DNA from: an uncultured Alphaproteobacteria bacterium
Lineage (GTDB): Bacteria > Pseudomonadota > Alphaproteobacteria > Bin95
Direction: 5' to 3'
NCBI GenBank assembly: GCA_938083135.1
Contig: CALLKY010000032.1
Location: 1 to 64,000, forward strand
Length of the DNA stretch: 64,000 bases
Position 1 is the first letter of the stretch. The number at the start of each line of letters is the position of its first letter. Position numbers and translations under genes: made by a program. Below the pieces are notes generated by a model. The model did not search any database. It had not been told where the DNA came from and was given only the letters and a program-made list of their open reading frames with translations. Below are positions 35,601 to 43,743 of this stretch, piece by piece.

Positions 35601-35975
35601 TCCAATGGTGACAACATCATCAAAGGCGGCGCTGGCGACGATTTTCTGCTAGGCGGCGCTGGCAATGACCTGCTAATCGGCAATACCGGCCTGGACACGC
35701 TGGAAGGCGGCACGGGCGATGATCGCATCAAGGCTGGTCGCGATGGCGATACCATCATCTATCGCCCCGGCGATGGTCGCGACCGCGTATTTGATTTCGG
35801 CGGCGACGACAAGTTGGACCTCACTGCGTTCGATTTTGATTTCCTAACCGATATCGTCCCCTTCATCCGCGAAACAGGCGCTGGCGAAGTATTCTTCAAC
35901 TTTGGCGGGGGTGACGTCCTGAAACTCGTTGGCTTTCCACTCATCTTCCTGGATTACAACGATTTCATTCTATAG
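32700..35975 (+). CDS. FG-GAP/RTX calcium-binding secreted protein
   Basis: A 1091-residue acidic protein in three parts. Residues 1 to about 480 hold at least seven FG-GAP (integrin-alpha-like) beta-propeller repeats, each with a Ca2+ loop such as FNGDGFDDLVLGAP or INGDGIDDLIAG. A VCBS/cadherin-like linker (about 500-600) ends LGDTDTDEFGFSV. RTX nonapeptide repeats GGxGxDxLx follow to about 1060, for example LRGGAGDDIYVIED. It has no N-terminal signal and ends in hydrophobic LIFLDYNDFIL, fitting type I secretion. AGAGG seven bases upstream supports the ATG. It is likely an adhesin or S-layer/biofilm protein. No type I secretion genes are adjacent. The DNA is internally repetitive. Confidence 0.87.
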   Translation: MFNIQLSINDLDGSNGFVLTGAGVHDGGIDINGDGIDDLIAGSTVNETISVLFGNAADRTATVDIANLDGSDGFVIDGGTNAGTFPRSAAAGGDFNGDGINDFSISGRTIFTTPAPNNNQTEPGDAIIIFGQAAPTSFGASADATALADVRLTGIDDRDGLGNSMAFANVNGDAFDDLIISAPNREFDAINGVGQVYVVFGGATVTGDIDPAALDGTDGFRLTGIDQFDRAGQQVESVGDFNNDGFSDFAFTTRGETLNGEAEGNTYLIFGTAGGFAAELDLRTLDGSDGVRMFSSDDNETLTFSIGQAGDFNGDGFDDLVLGAPNGESGNTGDFGQISVIFGTDAAQDGAFDIDTLNGSNGFNVFGGRVGDEFGEDIAFGQDFNGDGFADIVVGAPLTDRSGNFVGRGEVSIILGRPEDPTGGAVRTINQIDGNGVIQIGGIATNSLFGTVVSYVGDINGDGFADISAVGRDANGDFGEFIVNGAATLEDGVATTLETDTVAINVFASSTFAPPNARLTEIDGQSVQNGDQVVTADGSTVRVIDAGNGDVEFTPGDDFGVLALGDTDTDEFGFSVGGFADAIIAVTIQGVDSDNDLVSGTNGNDILNGGIGNDQITDDFGADRLNGDAGDDDLTSGRSNDILDGGTGADIMRGGLGNDRYLVDDAADQVIELANEGTDLVEASGAFTFVLPTNVENLNLIGDTDGSGNGADNRINGGAGANIIRGGGGRDIIGGEDGDDILLGQVGDDALRGGAGLDNLQGAEGDDVLFGGDDADTLFGNDDDDQLLGEAGDDTLNGGAGNDRLTGGLGADQLRGGAGDDIYVIEDAFDMVTENVGEGIDTVRAGTNIGALADNVENIIAIGDTGRLLTGNDLDNTIFGGDEGDFINGAGGDDLLRGGSGDDVYVFELGDQIIERTGEGTDTILFDSDIANAGDTVFNFNNVEELLIGGSVNVNAIGTRNDERIAGSNGDNIIKGGAGDDFLLGGAGNDLLIGNTGLDTLEGGTGDDRIKAGRDGDTIIYRPGDGRDRVFDFGGDDKLDLTAFDFDFLTDIVPFIRETGAGEVFFNFGGGDVLKLVGFPLIFLDYNDFIL

Positions 35976-36118
35976 AGCGACGCTGGCTTGTAGATCGTTT
36001 CTTTAGTTTCAGGCTAGGAGAGAACAGCGAAATCGCTGCAGGTTTCTAACGTTCGCCACACGCGAGCCGCGTTGCTACACTTCCCGCTAGTATCGACCTG
36101 CACGCGGAGCTCTTGCTT

Positions 36119-37327
36119 ATGCCCGGCCCATTCACTGGCCTAAAAGTCATTGACCTTACAACCGTATTCGTTGGCCCCTACTCCACGCAATTGCTGGCGG
36201 ATTTAGGTGCTGAAGTTATCAAGGTCGAAGCACCTGACGGCGACCTAACACGGATGACCGGGCCTGCGCGGAATGCCGGGATGACCGGTAGCTTCATGCA
36301 GCTCAACCGCAACAAACGCAGCATCGCGCTCGACCTCAAAACAGAGGCAGGTGCTGATGCCATGCGGGACCTTATTAAGGGTGCGGATGTCTTCGTGCAT
36401 AACATGCGGCCAGAGCCGCTGGAGCGCCTTGGCTTTGACTATGCCAGTGTGAAGCCCCTGAACCCCAGCCTTGTGTACTGCAATATCTGGGGCTTCGGAA
36501 TGAAGGGCCCCTATGCGGGGCGGGCCGCGTTCGATGACATTATCCAGGGTGTATCTGGCCTGGTGGCGCTAGAAGGGTTTGGCGGCAAAGAACAGCGCTT
36601 CGTTCCCATGCTGATTGCCGATAAAGCGACAGGCGTTTTCGCAGCGCTCGCAATGTCCGCCGCGCTGTATCACAAGCTGGCGACGGGCGAAGGCCAGGAA
36701 ATTGAAGCGCCAATGTTTGAATGCATGACATCCTTCGCCATGATTGAACATCTGGCAGGCGAAGGCTTTGTGCCATCAATCGGACCGCCAGGGTCTGAAC
36801 GCCACGCAAAGCCCATGCGGTTCCCGGTCAAAACCCTGGATGGCTACATGTGTGTGCTGGCAACCAGCGACAAGCACTGGCGCGGCCTGACAAAAGCAGG
36901 CGGTCGTCCCGAACTGGCGACAGACGAGCGCTACGACACCCGGCCCAAACGCTTAGCGCTTCGCCAGGAAATTGTTGATCTGACGACAGAGATGGCGAAA
37001 ACGCGGCCAACGGCGGAATGGGTGGCCGAACTGGCGGAAGCTGGCGTGCCCTGCATGCAAATCAACTCCTTGGATGAGGTCGTCACGGATCCACATTTGA
37101 ACGCGGTCGGGTTCTGGCAGGAACATGAACACGATAGCGAAGGCACAATTCGCCTGATGGCGCCGCCGTATTCTTTAAGCAAAACACCACCGACCATCCG
37201 CAGCATGCCGCCTCGATTTGGCGAGCACACTGCAGAGGTTCTGGCGGAACTTGGCTATGACGACGAGACTGTCAAAGCCATGCTTGAGGCTGGCGCCGCC
37301 GTTGCAGAAACGCGCGACGACGCCTGA
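36119..37327 (+). CDS. Class III (CaiB/BaiF-family) CoA-transferase
   Basis: A 402-residue CoA-transferase with GPFTGLKVIDLTTVFVGPYS at the N-terminus and Asp168 in LIADKATG as the active-site aspartate. The N-terminal GxKVxDLTxxxxGP and the substrate-loop region DDIIQGVSGLVALEG (140-153) fit the formyl-CoA/succinyl-CoA-type family. The ATG at 36119 has GGAG nine bases upstream, so an in-frame TTG two codons ahead is unlikely. It converges with phaB eight bases later. The specific acyl group is not readable. Confidence 0.92.
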   Translation: MPGPFTGLKVIDLTTVFVGPYSTQLLADLGAEVIKVEAPDGDLTRMTGPARNAGMTGSFMQLNRNKRSIALDLKTEAGADAMRDLIKGADVFVHNMRPEPLERLGFDYASVKPLNPSLVYCNIWGFGMKGPYAGRAAFDDIIQGVSGLVALEGFGGKEQRFVPMLIADKATGVFAALAMSAALYHKLATGEGQEIEAPMFECMTSFAMIEHLAGEGFVPSIGPPGSERHAKPMRFPVKTLDGYMCVLATSDKHWRGLTKAGGRPELATDERYDTRPKRLALRQEIVDLTTEMAKTRPTAEWVAELAEAGVPCMQINSLDEVVTDPHLNAVGFWQEHEHDSEGTIRLMAPPYSLSKTPPTIRSMPPRFGEHTAEVLAELGYDDETVKAMLEAGAAVAETRDDA

Positions 37328-37334
37328 TCCCCAA

Positions 37335-38057
37335 TCAGTACATGTGCTGACCGCCATTGATCGACATGGTGGAGCCCGTAACGAATGTGGCTTCGTCTGC
37401 TGCGAAGAACATCACGCCGCGCGCAATTTCATCCGCGTGGCCTAAGCGCCCGACAGGTACCTGGGCGACGATCTTCTCCAGCACATTTGCGGGAACAGCC
37501 GCGACCATGTCCGTATCAACATAGCCCGGTGCGATCGCATTTACGGTGATGTTGTAGCGCGCACCTTCCTGGGCCAGCGCCTTCGTGAAACCATGGATGC
37601 CTGATTTGGCCGCGGCATAGTTCACCTGGCCATATTGACCGGCCTGGCCATTGATTGAGCCAATGTTGATGATCCGCCCGAAGTTCCGCTCCCGCATAGA
37701 CGGAAACGTTGCGTGGGCCATATTGAAGCAAGAGCCAAGATTGGTGTCGATCACCTCATCCCATTCCTTCCGGCTCATCCGCATCAACGTGCCATCCCGG
37801 GTAATGCCGGCATTGTTCACTAGGATATCAACTGGGCCTTTATCGGCCACGATCTGGTCGATGCCAGCCTGACACGCGTCATAATCAGCCACATCAAATT
37901 TGTAGGATTTAAGGCCAGTCTCGGCTTCGAATTTCTGTGCTGCTTCATCATTGCCGGCGTAATTCGACGCGACGTCATAACCAGCATCGCGCAAAGCTTC
38001 ACAGATTGCGCGGCCAATGCCGCGGGTGCCACCGGTGACGACTGCTACTCTTGTCAT
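37335..38057 (-). CDS. phaB: Acetoacetyl-CoA reductase
   Basis: Reduces acetoacetyl-CoA to (R)-3-hydroxybutyryl-CoA for polyhydroxybutyrate. A 240-residue SDR with TGGTRGIG (8-15), NNAGITRDGTLMRM (81-94) typical of PhaB, and the catalytic Ser134, Tyr147, Lys151 (NIGSINGQAGQYGQVNYAAAK). The C-terminus VTGSTMSINGGQHMY is the PhaB ending. The length and whole-sequence pattern separate it from FabG. No phaA or phaC is in the window. It is transcribed alone, convergent with the CoA-transferase and divergent from the isomerase gene. Confidence 0.94.
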   Translation of the reverse strand: MTRVAVVTGGTRGIGRAICEALRDAGYDVASNYAGNDEAAQKFEAETGLKSYKFDVADYDACQAGIDQIVADKGPVDILVNNAGITRDGTLMRMSRKEWDEVIDTNLGSCFNMAHATFPSMRERNFGRIINIGSINGQAGQYGQVNYAAAKSGIHGFTKALAQEGARYNITVNAIAPGYVDTDMVAAVPANVLEKIVAQVPVGRLGHADEIARGVMFFAADEATFVTGSTMSINGGQHMY

Positions 38058-38210
38058 GATACTCTCCCATGAATGCGCAGTGCAGGCTTGGTTGGGCCGT
38101 CTACGCGGTTAATTGCTAGGCCGTATTTAAGAGGCTACCATCCTATTTGTGATCTGTGCGCTTTGCCGCGCGTCATATTGTGCACCGCAGCATTTGTTAG
38201 CAATCGCAGC

Positions 38211-38810
38211 ATGTCCGAGACCCTGACCGTCTATATCGACTACAAGAGCCCCTACGCTTATCTAGCGATGGAGCCGACACGGGCACTGGCGAGAGAGTTC
38301 AGCCTTAGAATCACTTGGCGCCCGTATTCGCTTCAAATTCAAGACTATTTAGGCGAAATAGACACGCGCAACCCACACCAATGGCGGCGAGTAAAATACT
38401 CCTATATGGATGCGCGGCGCATGGCGAATGAGCGCGGATTGATCGTGCTTGGGCCACAAAAACTGTTCGACAGCACGGTTTCGCATGTGGGCATGTTATA
38501 CGCCGGCGATGATGGTGCCGAGGTTCAGGACAGATATCACGACATCGTATTCGAGCGATTTTTTAAGCGCGAGCTGAATATTGAAGACCCTGGCGCCATC
38601 GCCAATGTGCTTCATGAAGCTGGCGCAACGGTGAATACCTTCCAGGATATCTTGGAAAGCGAAGGACGCACGCGTCTGGACAGCGTGCTGAAAGACGCAG
38701 AAGATCGGCTGGGCATATTTGGCGTGCCGACCTATGTTATCGGCAATGAAATCTTTTGGGGCGGGGACCGCATTCCCCAGGTCCGCCGCTACCTGGAACA
38801 ACGCGCCTGA
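38211..38810 (+). CDS. DsbA-fold thioredoxin-like isomerase (HCCA-isomerase type)
   Basis: A 199-residue protein with the start MSETLTVYIDYKSPYAYLAM. Ser13 in KSPYAYLA sits where kappa-class GST and 2-hydroxychromene-2-carboxylate isomerase have the glutathione-activating serine; no CxxC is present, so it is not an oxidase. The C-terminal IFGVPTYVIGNEIFWGGDRI is the cis-proline DsbA-fold signature. It presumably uses glutathione to isomerise or conjugate a ring-opened aromatic or polyketide-like acid. The ATG at 38211 replaces a 46-codon unsupported extension. The aminotransferase follows after 26 bases. Confidence 0.82.
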   Translation: MSETLTVYIDYKSPYAYLAMEPTRALAREFSLRITWRPYSLQIQDYLGEIDTRNPHQWRRVKYSYMDARRMANERGLIVLGPQKLFDSTVSHVGMLYAGDDGAEVQDRYHDIVFERFFKRELNIEDPGAIANVLHEAGATVNTFQDILESEGRTRLDSVLKDAEDRLGIFGVPTYVIGNEIFWGGDRIPQVRRYLEQRA

Positions 38811-38836
38811 CGCGGCGCCAACTGGAGGATCATCCA

Positions 38837-40228
38837 ATGGACGGCATAGCAAATTCACCTTCGGCCCGGGATAAGGCATTTCTGGTCCACCCGATGACGA
38901 ACCTGAAAACTCACCTGGATATCGGCCCGACCATTATCGAGTCCGGCAGCGGTGTGCGTGTTAAAGATGATGCGGGCAAGGAATATATCGAAGGCATGGC
39001 TGGTCTCTGGTGCACCTCGCTTGGCTACGGCAATGAGCGGTTGATTGCAGCTGCGACCAAGCAAATGCGCGCCCTGCCCTATGTCCAGCAGTTCCGCCAC
39101 ATGAGCCATGATCCAGGTATTGATCTGGCCGAGAAGCTGGTTGGCATGGCACCGGAAGGCATCACGAAGGCATTTTTCGTGAACTCCGGCTCTGAAGCGA
39201 ATGACACGATCGTCAAGTTCATCCGCTTCTATCACAACTCCATCGGCCAGCCGCAAAAGAAGAAAATCATTGCGCGGGATAAGGGCTATCACGGCACGAC
39301 GCTCGTCGCTGCCAGCCTGTGCGGCCTGCCACATATGCATGCCGCTTTCGACCTGCCGATGGCCGGCATCTCACACACCATGTGCCCACATTACTATCGC
39401 TACGGCCTTGAAGGTGAGAGCGAAGAAGAATTCGCAACGCGCTGTGCTGAAGATCTGGAAAAGATGATCCTGGCCGAAGGCCCTGAAACAGTCGCCGCAT
39501 TCTTTGCAGAGCCTGTCATGGGTGCGGGCGGCGTCATCACCCCACCGAAGACTTATTTCGCTAAGATTCAAGCCGTGCTGAAAAAGTATGACGTGCTGTT
39601 CGTTGCGGATGAAGTGATTTGTGGCTTTGGACGCACCGGCAACATGTTCGGCAGCGACACCTATGACCTGAAGCCGGACTTCATGACTGTCGCAAAGGCG
39701 CTTTCATCCGCATATTTGCCAATTGCGGGCGTGCTGATGCGGGAAGAAATCTTCAACGCGATGGCTGACCATGCGGGTGAGCTTGGCATTCTAGGCCATG
39801 GCTACACCTATTCTGGGCACCCGGTCGCCAGTGCAGTCGCCCTTGAAACACTGACGATCTATGAAGAGCTCGACATTGTTGCGCGCGTTCAGGAAACGTC
39901 AAAAACGTTCATGCGTGAACTCAAAGCATTCGACGACCACCCCCTGGTTGGCGAAACCCGCGGTGTCGGCCTTGTCGGGGCTATTGAGCTTGTGGTCGAT
40001 AAAGAAACCCGCGCACCAGTAGATGCCAAAGGCCCTGCGCCTGATTATCTGTATGACCGGATCATGCAGTCTGGCTTGATCACGCGGCCTATTGGCAATT
40101 CCATCGCATTCTGCCCGCCGCTTATTATCTCCCCAGCAGATGTCGAGGAGATGTTCAGCCGGTTCCGTACGGCACTGGATGAAACGCTGGACCACGGCAC
40201 CCGTGAAGGTATGTTCAAAGCGGCATAA
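38837..40228 (+). CDS. Class III PLP-dependent aminotransferase
   Basis: A 463-residue aminotransferase. Signatures are the PLP phosphate segment NSGSEAND (116-123), DEVICGFGRTG (258-268) and the Schiff-base Lys287 in TVAKALSSAYLPI. The subfamily resembles omega-amino acid:pyruvate, beta-alanine/putrescine and taurine:pyruvate aminotransferases. A distinct feature is the ERLIAAATKQMRALPYVQQF run. The ATG at 38837 follows GGAGGAT by six bases; the longer frame overlaps the isomerase gene and is not needed. With that gene it probably forms a catabolic pair. Exact amine donor unknown. Confidence 0.93.
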   Translation: MDGIANSPSARDKAFLVHPMTNLKTHLDIGPTIIESGSGVRVKDDAGKEYIEGMAGLWCTSLGYGNERLIAAATKQMRALPYVQQFRHMSHDPGIDLAEKLVGMAPEGITKAFFVNSGSEANDTIVKFIRFYHNSIGQPQKKKIIARDKGYHGTTLVAASLCGLPHMHAAFDLPMAGISHTMCPHYYRYGLEGESEEEFATRCAEDLEKMILAEGPETVAAFFAEPVMGAGGVITPPKTYFAKIQAVLKKYDVLFVADEVICGFGRTGNMFGSDTYDLKPDFMTVAKALSSAYLPIAGVLMREEIFNAMADHAGELGILGHGYTYSGHPVASAVALETLTIYEELDIVARVQETSKTFMRELKAFDDHPLVGETRGVGLVGAIELVVDKETRAPVDAKGPAPDYLYDRIMQSGLITRPIGNSIAFCPPLIISPADVEEMFSRFRTALDETLDHGTREGMFKAA

Positions 40229-40353
40229 ACACTTGGGCTGATCCTTAACGGTATATGCACCCGATCTGTAGACACTAACGGCGTACTACACCTTCGTAGC
40301 TTCTAATCATGGCGATACTGCCTAGGTTAGAAGCTGTGATCGGGATGGGCGTT

Positions 40354-40977
40354 ATGATCAGAGTCTATGGAAAATTCCTACCAGCTGCGGTTGCGTGCGC
40401 CATGCTTTTCAGCATGAGCGCTGTGGCTGAAGAAGGCATTTATATCGGGACAGGCGGTGCCAATTTGATCGGCGGCGGACCATCCGACCCTATCGGTGCC
40501 AAGCTAGACCTTCATCAACGCTCTACAGTCGGCGCTTTCGGGTCGCTTGGATACCGCTGGTCGGACGGTTTCAGTGCTGAACTTGAAGGCGGCAGGCGCG
40601 CGCGACAAACCGATGGCGCTGCCAGTTTCGCAACAGGCAGGCGCGCTGATGAGGCTACTACCTCATTCATGATGAATGCCAGAATTGAGCCCGCGACAAG
40701 GGGTTCAGTCAAACCTTATGCAGGCGTTAGCGCAGGCGTTGCGATCACCCAGCGAAATGACCACAGCCTGCGTGAACGCTCAGGAGACGTGGCACCGGCT
40801 GGCCAGGCCATGGCTGGGTTCGCTATGGGGCTGTCCAGCCGTACGGCTATCTTCGCTGAATACCGCTATTTCAAGTCATTTGAGCAATCTGAAGCCGCAG
40901 CAAATGGCGGCGGTAAAACCGGCAGCCACGCGGGCCTATTGGGTCTGCGCGTGCGTCTTGGCGGCCCTATTCAGTAA
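40354..40977 (+). CDS. Small outer-membrane beta-barrel protein
   Basis: A 207-residue protein with a signal peptide (FLPAAVACAMLFSMSAVA, cleavage predicted after Ala25). The remainder alternates polar and hydrophobic residues: TVGAFGSLGYRWSDGFSAEL, VKPYAGVSAGVAIT and TAIFAEYRYFKSF. This resembles the eight-stranded OmpA-like/opacity (Opa/Omp25) proteins of Alphaproteobacteria. I prefer the third ATG because it directly precedes the signal peptide. It ends with Q rather than the usual F. It overlaps the convergent hydrolase gene by 11 bases. No function assigned. Confidence 0.78.
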   Translation: MIRVYGKFLPAAVACAMLFSMSAVAEEGIYIGTGGANLIGGGPSDPIGAKLDLHQRSTVGAFGSLGYRWSDGFSAELEGGRRARQTDGAASFATGRRADEATTSFMMNARIEPATRGSVKPYAGVSAGVAITQRNDHSLRERSGDVAPAGQAMAGFAMGLSSRTAIFAEYRYFKSFEQSEAAANGGGKTGSHAGLLGLRVRLGGPIQ

Positions 40978-42427
40978 CCCGCCCACCGCCTTCAATATAT
41001 TGTCGGCCATCGACCTCTGAAATTTGAAGCGTCTGGCGGAAATTGCCGGATGCCGCCGAAAAGCGCTTAAATTGAACGTCTGGCATAGACTTGGACCGCG
41101 CAAACGTTTCGCTGAGCGCCCTTCCCTGCATGCCGTCAGAGCTCAACCCATAGGCCGCCAGAATCGTCGGTGCGATATCAACAAGGCCTGCTGGCGCGCT
41201 TAAGGCCACGCCCTGCTTAAACACCGATCCCCCAAATGCGAGCAGCGTAGAAAGCTCTGCTGGATGCAGACCACCATGGACCCCACCGGTTTCATTATCC
41301 GGCATTGGGTCAGCACCAACATAAGAACGGCCAGGCAGGCCAAACCGGCTGACCTGATCATCAGTGCCAAGAATGAAGCATAGCGGCGGAGTGCGCGGGT
41401 GATTGTTCTGGACTAAATCCAGCGGCAGCGCGCCAGGGGCCAAAGCTGTGTCTCGGGCAAATAGCATGCCCAGCCAATCCTGCTTCACCAGCCAATCGGC
41501 CATTGCCTGGATCAGCTTCGGATCATCGTCACGCACCCAGATATTGCCGCTGGAGCTTGCCAGCACAACGTAATCAACGTCATCCCGGTAATGGTCTGCG
41601 GCACGAAACCCAGCAGCCTGCATCGCGCCGATAACATCAATCCGACCTTTGACCGCCACCTGACCGTGATCTGACAACGCAATGATCTGGATGTCAGCCG
41701 CATCTGGCTGTGCATCCCGCCAGACCAACACATCGCCGAAAATCTCATCCATCGCGCGCAGAGCCTCTAGACTTTCCGGTGACCCAACGCCGCGATAATG
41801 AAAACTGATGTCCGGTTCAGACAGCCAGAGAAGCCCGACGTCCGGCTGATGTTGTGGCAGAAAATGTTCCAGAAACAGGCGCGCACCATATTGGCAACGT
41901 GCGGTATTCGGAACAGATGCCGGCGGCGGCGGACCAAACTTGGCGACACAGCCCTCAAAATTGGCTTCTGCGCTTGAAGCGGCATCGCCCATGATCGAAT
42001 AGGCCACCAGCCCCTGCTCCCGCGCGCGCGGGTTTAGAAAGCGCGCATTGCCTGCAGTGCCAGTGCTGACAGTCAGGTAGCGCTTACCGCCAGCCTTCAA
42101 CGGGCCACCAAGTGTTGGCGCTGTCACGAGCGCGCCATGGGCCGCCTCTGTAACCGCCGCGAGTTGCGCAACATTTCCTGTATCAAACAACTTCCCGTCG
42201 CCGGTACGCGGTTCGTAATAGCCGTTGGCGACAATCCCGTGGGCACCAGGCCATCCACCCGTCGCGATAGACGCCATGGCGACTTTGGTTTCCGATGGAA
42301 AGACTGAACGCGCATTCTGCAATCTAGCAGCGCTAGATAACCATCTCGCCAAGTTAGGCGCGTGTTCAGGTGTAGCCAATTCCGGCCGCAATGCGTCGAA
42401 GCCAACAATCAAAAAACGAGGGCTCAT
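40967..42427 (-). CDS. Alkaline-phosphatase-superfamily phosphodiesterase/pyrophosphatase
   Basis: A 486-residue protein with the NPP-type core: Asp11 in IVGFDALRPEL, the probable nucleophile Thr47 in FPSETKVAMASIATGG, then GAHGIVANGYY. Metal ligands follow in EPDISFHYRGVG (Asp, His), in ALSDHGQVAVKG (Asp, His) and near GGVHGGLHPAE (His). Members hydrolyse nucleotide or phosphodiester bonds. No signal peptide is visible, so it appears cytoplasmic, which is unusual for NPP-like enzymes but seen in this branch. It is divergent from the Bcr/CflA transporter. Confidence 0.84.
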   Translation of the reverse strand: MSPRFLIVGFDALRPELATPEHAPNLARWLSSAARLQNARSVFPSETKVAMASIATGGWPGAHGIVANGYYEPRTGDGKLFDTGNVAQLAAVTEAAHGALVTAPTLGGPLKAGGKRYLTVSTGTAGNARFLNPRAREQGLVAYSIMGDAASSAEANFEGCVAKFGPPPPASVPNTARCQYGARLFLEHFLPQHQPDVGLLWLSEPDISFHYRGVGSPESLEALRAMDEIFGDVLVWRDAQPDAADIQIIALSDHGQVAVKGRIDVIGAMQAAGFRAADHYRDDVDYVVLASSSGNIWVRDDDPKLIQAMADWLVKQDWLGMLFARDTALAPGALPLDLVQNNHPRTPPLCFILGTDDQVSRFGLPGRSYVGADPMPDNETGGVHGGLHPAELSTLLAFGGSVFKQGVALSAPAGLVDIAPTILAAYGLSSDGMQGRALSETFARSKSMPDVQFKRFSAASGNFRQTLQISEVDGRQYIEGGGRVTE

Positions 42428-42431
42428 GTAA

Positions 42432-42491
42432 GGCTCCTATCCAGACAGGATGGCTTTGGCATCGCACCAACGCTTCAGGTAGGATGGAGCC
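42432..42491. repeat. Imperfect inverted repeat between divergent genes
   Basis: GGCTCCTATCC (42432-42442) and GGATGGAGCC (42482-42491) pair with one bulged base across 39 bases in the 98-base gap between the hydrolase and the Bcr/CflA transporter. A regulator site or a long leader hairpin is possible. I see no conserved promoter element beside it, so this remains weak. Confidence 0.25.
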
Positions 42492-42525
42492 CTCACCATG
42501 TTCTGTCTGATCGCACCCCCACCAC

Positions 42526-43743
42526 ATGCACAATAGCCCAAAGCGGCCTTCAATGTTCGTCCTTATCGCGATGACCGCACTTGGACCCATGACGCTGAAT
42601 ATCATTGGCCCCGCAATGCCGGGATTGCAGGCTGTATATGGAGTCTCCTATCAGGCAGCGCAGTCCATGGTGTACATGTATCTGTTCGCATTCGCCGTAG
42701 CTCAACTCTTCTATGGTCCATTGTCTGACCGTTACGGCAGACGTCCTATGGTGCTGATCGGTCTAGGGATTTTCTTGGCCGGCTCACTTCTAACGCTCAT
42801 CGCAAATACAATTGAAGTGCTGGCGGCTGGTCGGGCCTTGCAGGCGATTGGCGGATGCGCAGGCATGGCGCTTGCCCGCGCCGCCATCCGCGATGTTCAT
42901 GACCGCGCAGGCTCTGCATCCATGATCGGCTATGTGACCTCAGCCATGGTCATAGCCCCCATGTTGGCGTCACCTATTGGCGGATGGCTGTTTGAGCACC
43001 ACGGCCTTTTCGCCGTTTTGGCAATTCCATTGATCGCAGGAATCGCGACCTTCTCACTCTGCCTGGTTGGCCTACATGAAACACTTGCCACGCGTGGGAC
43101 AACGCCTGTTCGCATCGGCGGTATCATCGTCGCGAATTTTCGGATTTTGTCGAACGCTAACTACAGGGCCTATGCGCTGCCGGCAGCATTCAGCGCGACG
43201 GCATACTATATCTTCGTCGCTTGCTCCCCCTATGTCTCTGAAACACTCATGCATGTCAGCCCGACTGAGTATGGGCTTTGGTTCCTCTCACTTTCCATCG
43301 CCTACATGATTGGGAATTGGCTGACAGGTCGGTTTAGCCGCCGTATTGGCAGTGACCGCATGATCTGGACAGGGTATTTCCTCGCACTTTTCGGCCTTGC
43401 GATCATGGCCTGGCTTGCGGGGATAGCCGCCCTTGGCCCTGCCGCGATGTTCCTGTTGATGGGATTTGTATCCGCAGGGAATGGCCTTTCAACGGCGAAT
43501 TCCATAGCCGGTGCCATCAGCGCGGACCCGGCTCAAGCAGGTGCGGCCTCTGGCATGACAGGATTTCTGCAGATGATCATGGGCGCTGTTGGCGGCATCC
43601 TGATCAGCTTCGCACTTGAAGCGACCAAGCTCCCGTTCACCCTGACATTGGGGATGCTGGCGTCTACGCTGATTGCAATCTATTTGTTTGCCGCCGCCAA
43701 AACCTCAGGCCGCCTTTCGGGCCGCCCCTCGCATTCCCAGTAA
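42526..43743 (+). CDS. Bcr/CflA-type MFS drug-resistance transporter
   Basis: A 405-residue, 12-helix proton-coupled exporter. Typical features are the start MTALGPMTLNIIGPAMPGLQ, motif A GPLSDRYGRRPMVLIGL in the 2-3 loop, and the motif C-like stretch MVIAPMLASPIGGWLF. These identify the DHA1 Bcr/CflA group (bicyclomycin, sulfonamides and similar). There is no strong ribosome-binding site at the chosen ATG; a second ATG nine codons on is possible. It converges with the LysR gene with a 64-base overlap of coding sequence. Confidence 0.9.
   Translation: MHNSPKRPSMFVLIAMTALGPMTLNIIGPAMPGLQAVYGVSYQAAQSMVYMYLFAFAVAQLFYGPLSDRYGRRPMVLIGLGIFLAGSLLTLIANTIEVLAAGRALQAIGGCAGMALARAAIRDVHDRAGSASMIGYVTSAMVIAPMLASPIGGWLFEHHGLFAVLAIPLIAGIATFSLCLVGLHETLATRGTTPVRIGGIIVANFRILSNANYRAYALPAAFSATAYYIFVACSPYVSETLMHVSPTEYGLWFLSLSIAYMIGNWLTGRFSRRIGSDRMIWTGYFLALFGLAIMAWLAGIAALGPAAMFLLMGFVSAGNGLSTANSIAGAISADPAQAGAASGMTGFLQMIMGAVGGILISFALEATKLPFTLTLGMLASTLIAIYLFAAAKTSGRLSGRPSHSQ

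Noticed and set aside
34480-35760. Tandem repeats considered as a CRISPR array or satellite
   Set aside because: The repeat unit is imperfect, in frame with nonapeptide RTX motifs, and coding; no spacer pattern.
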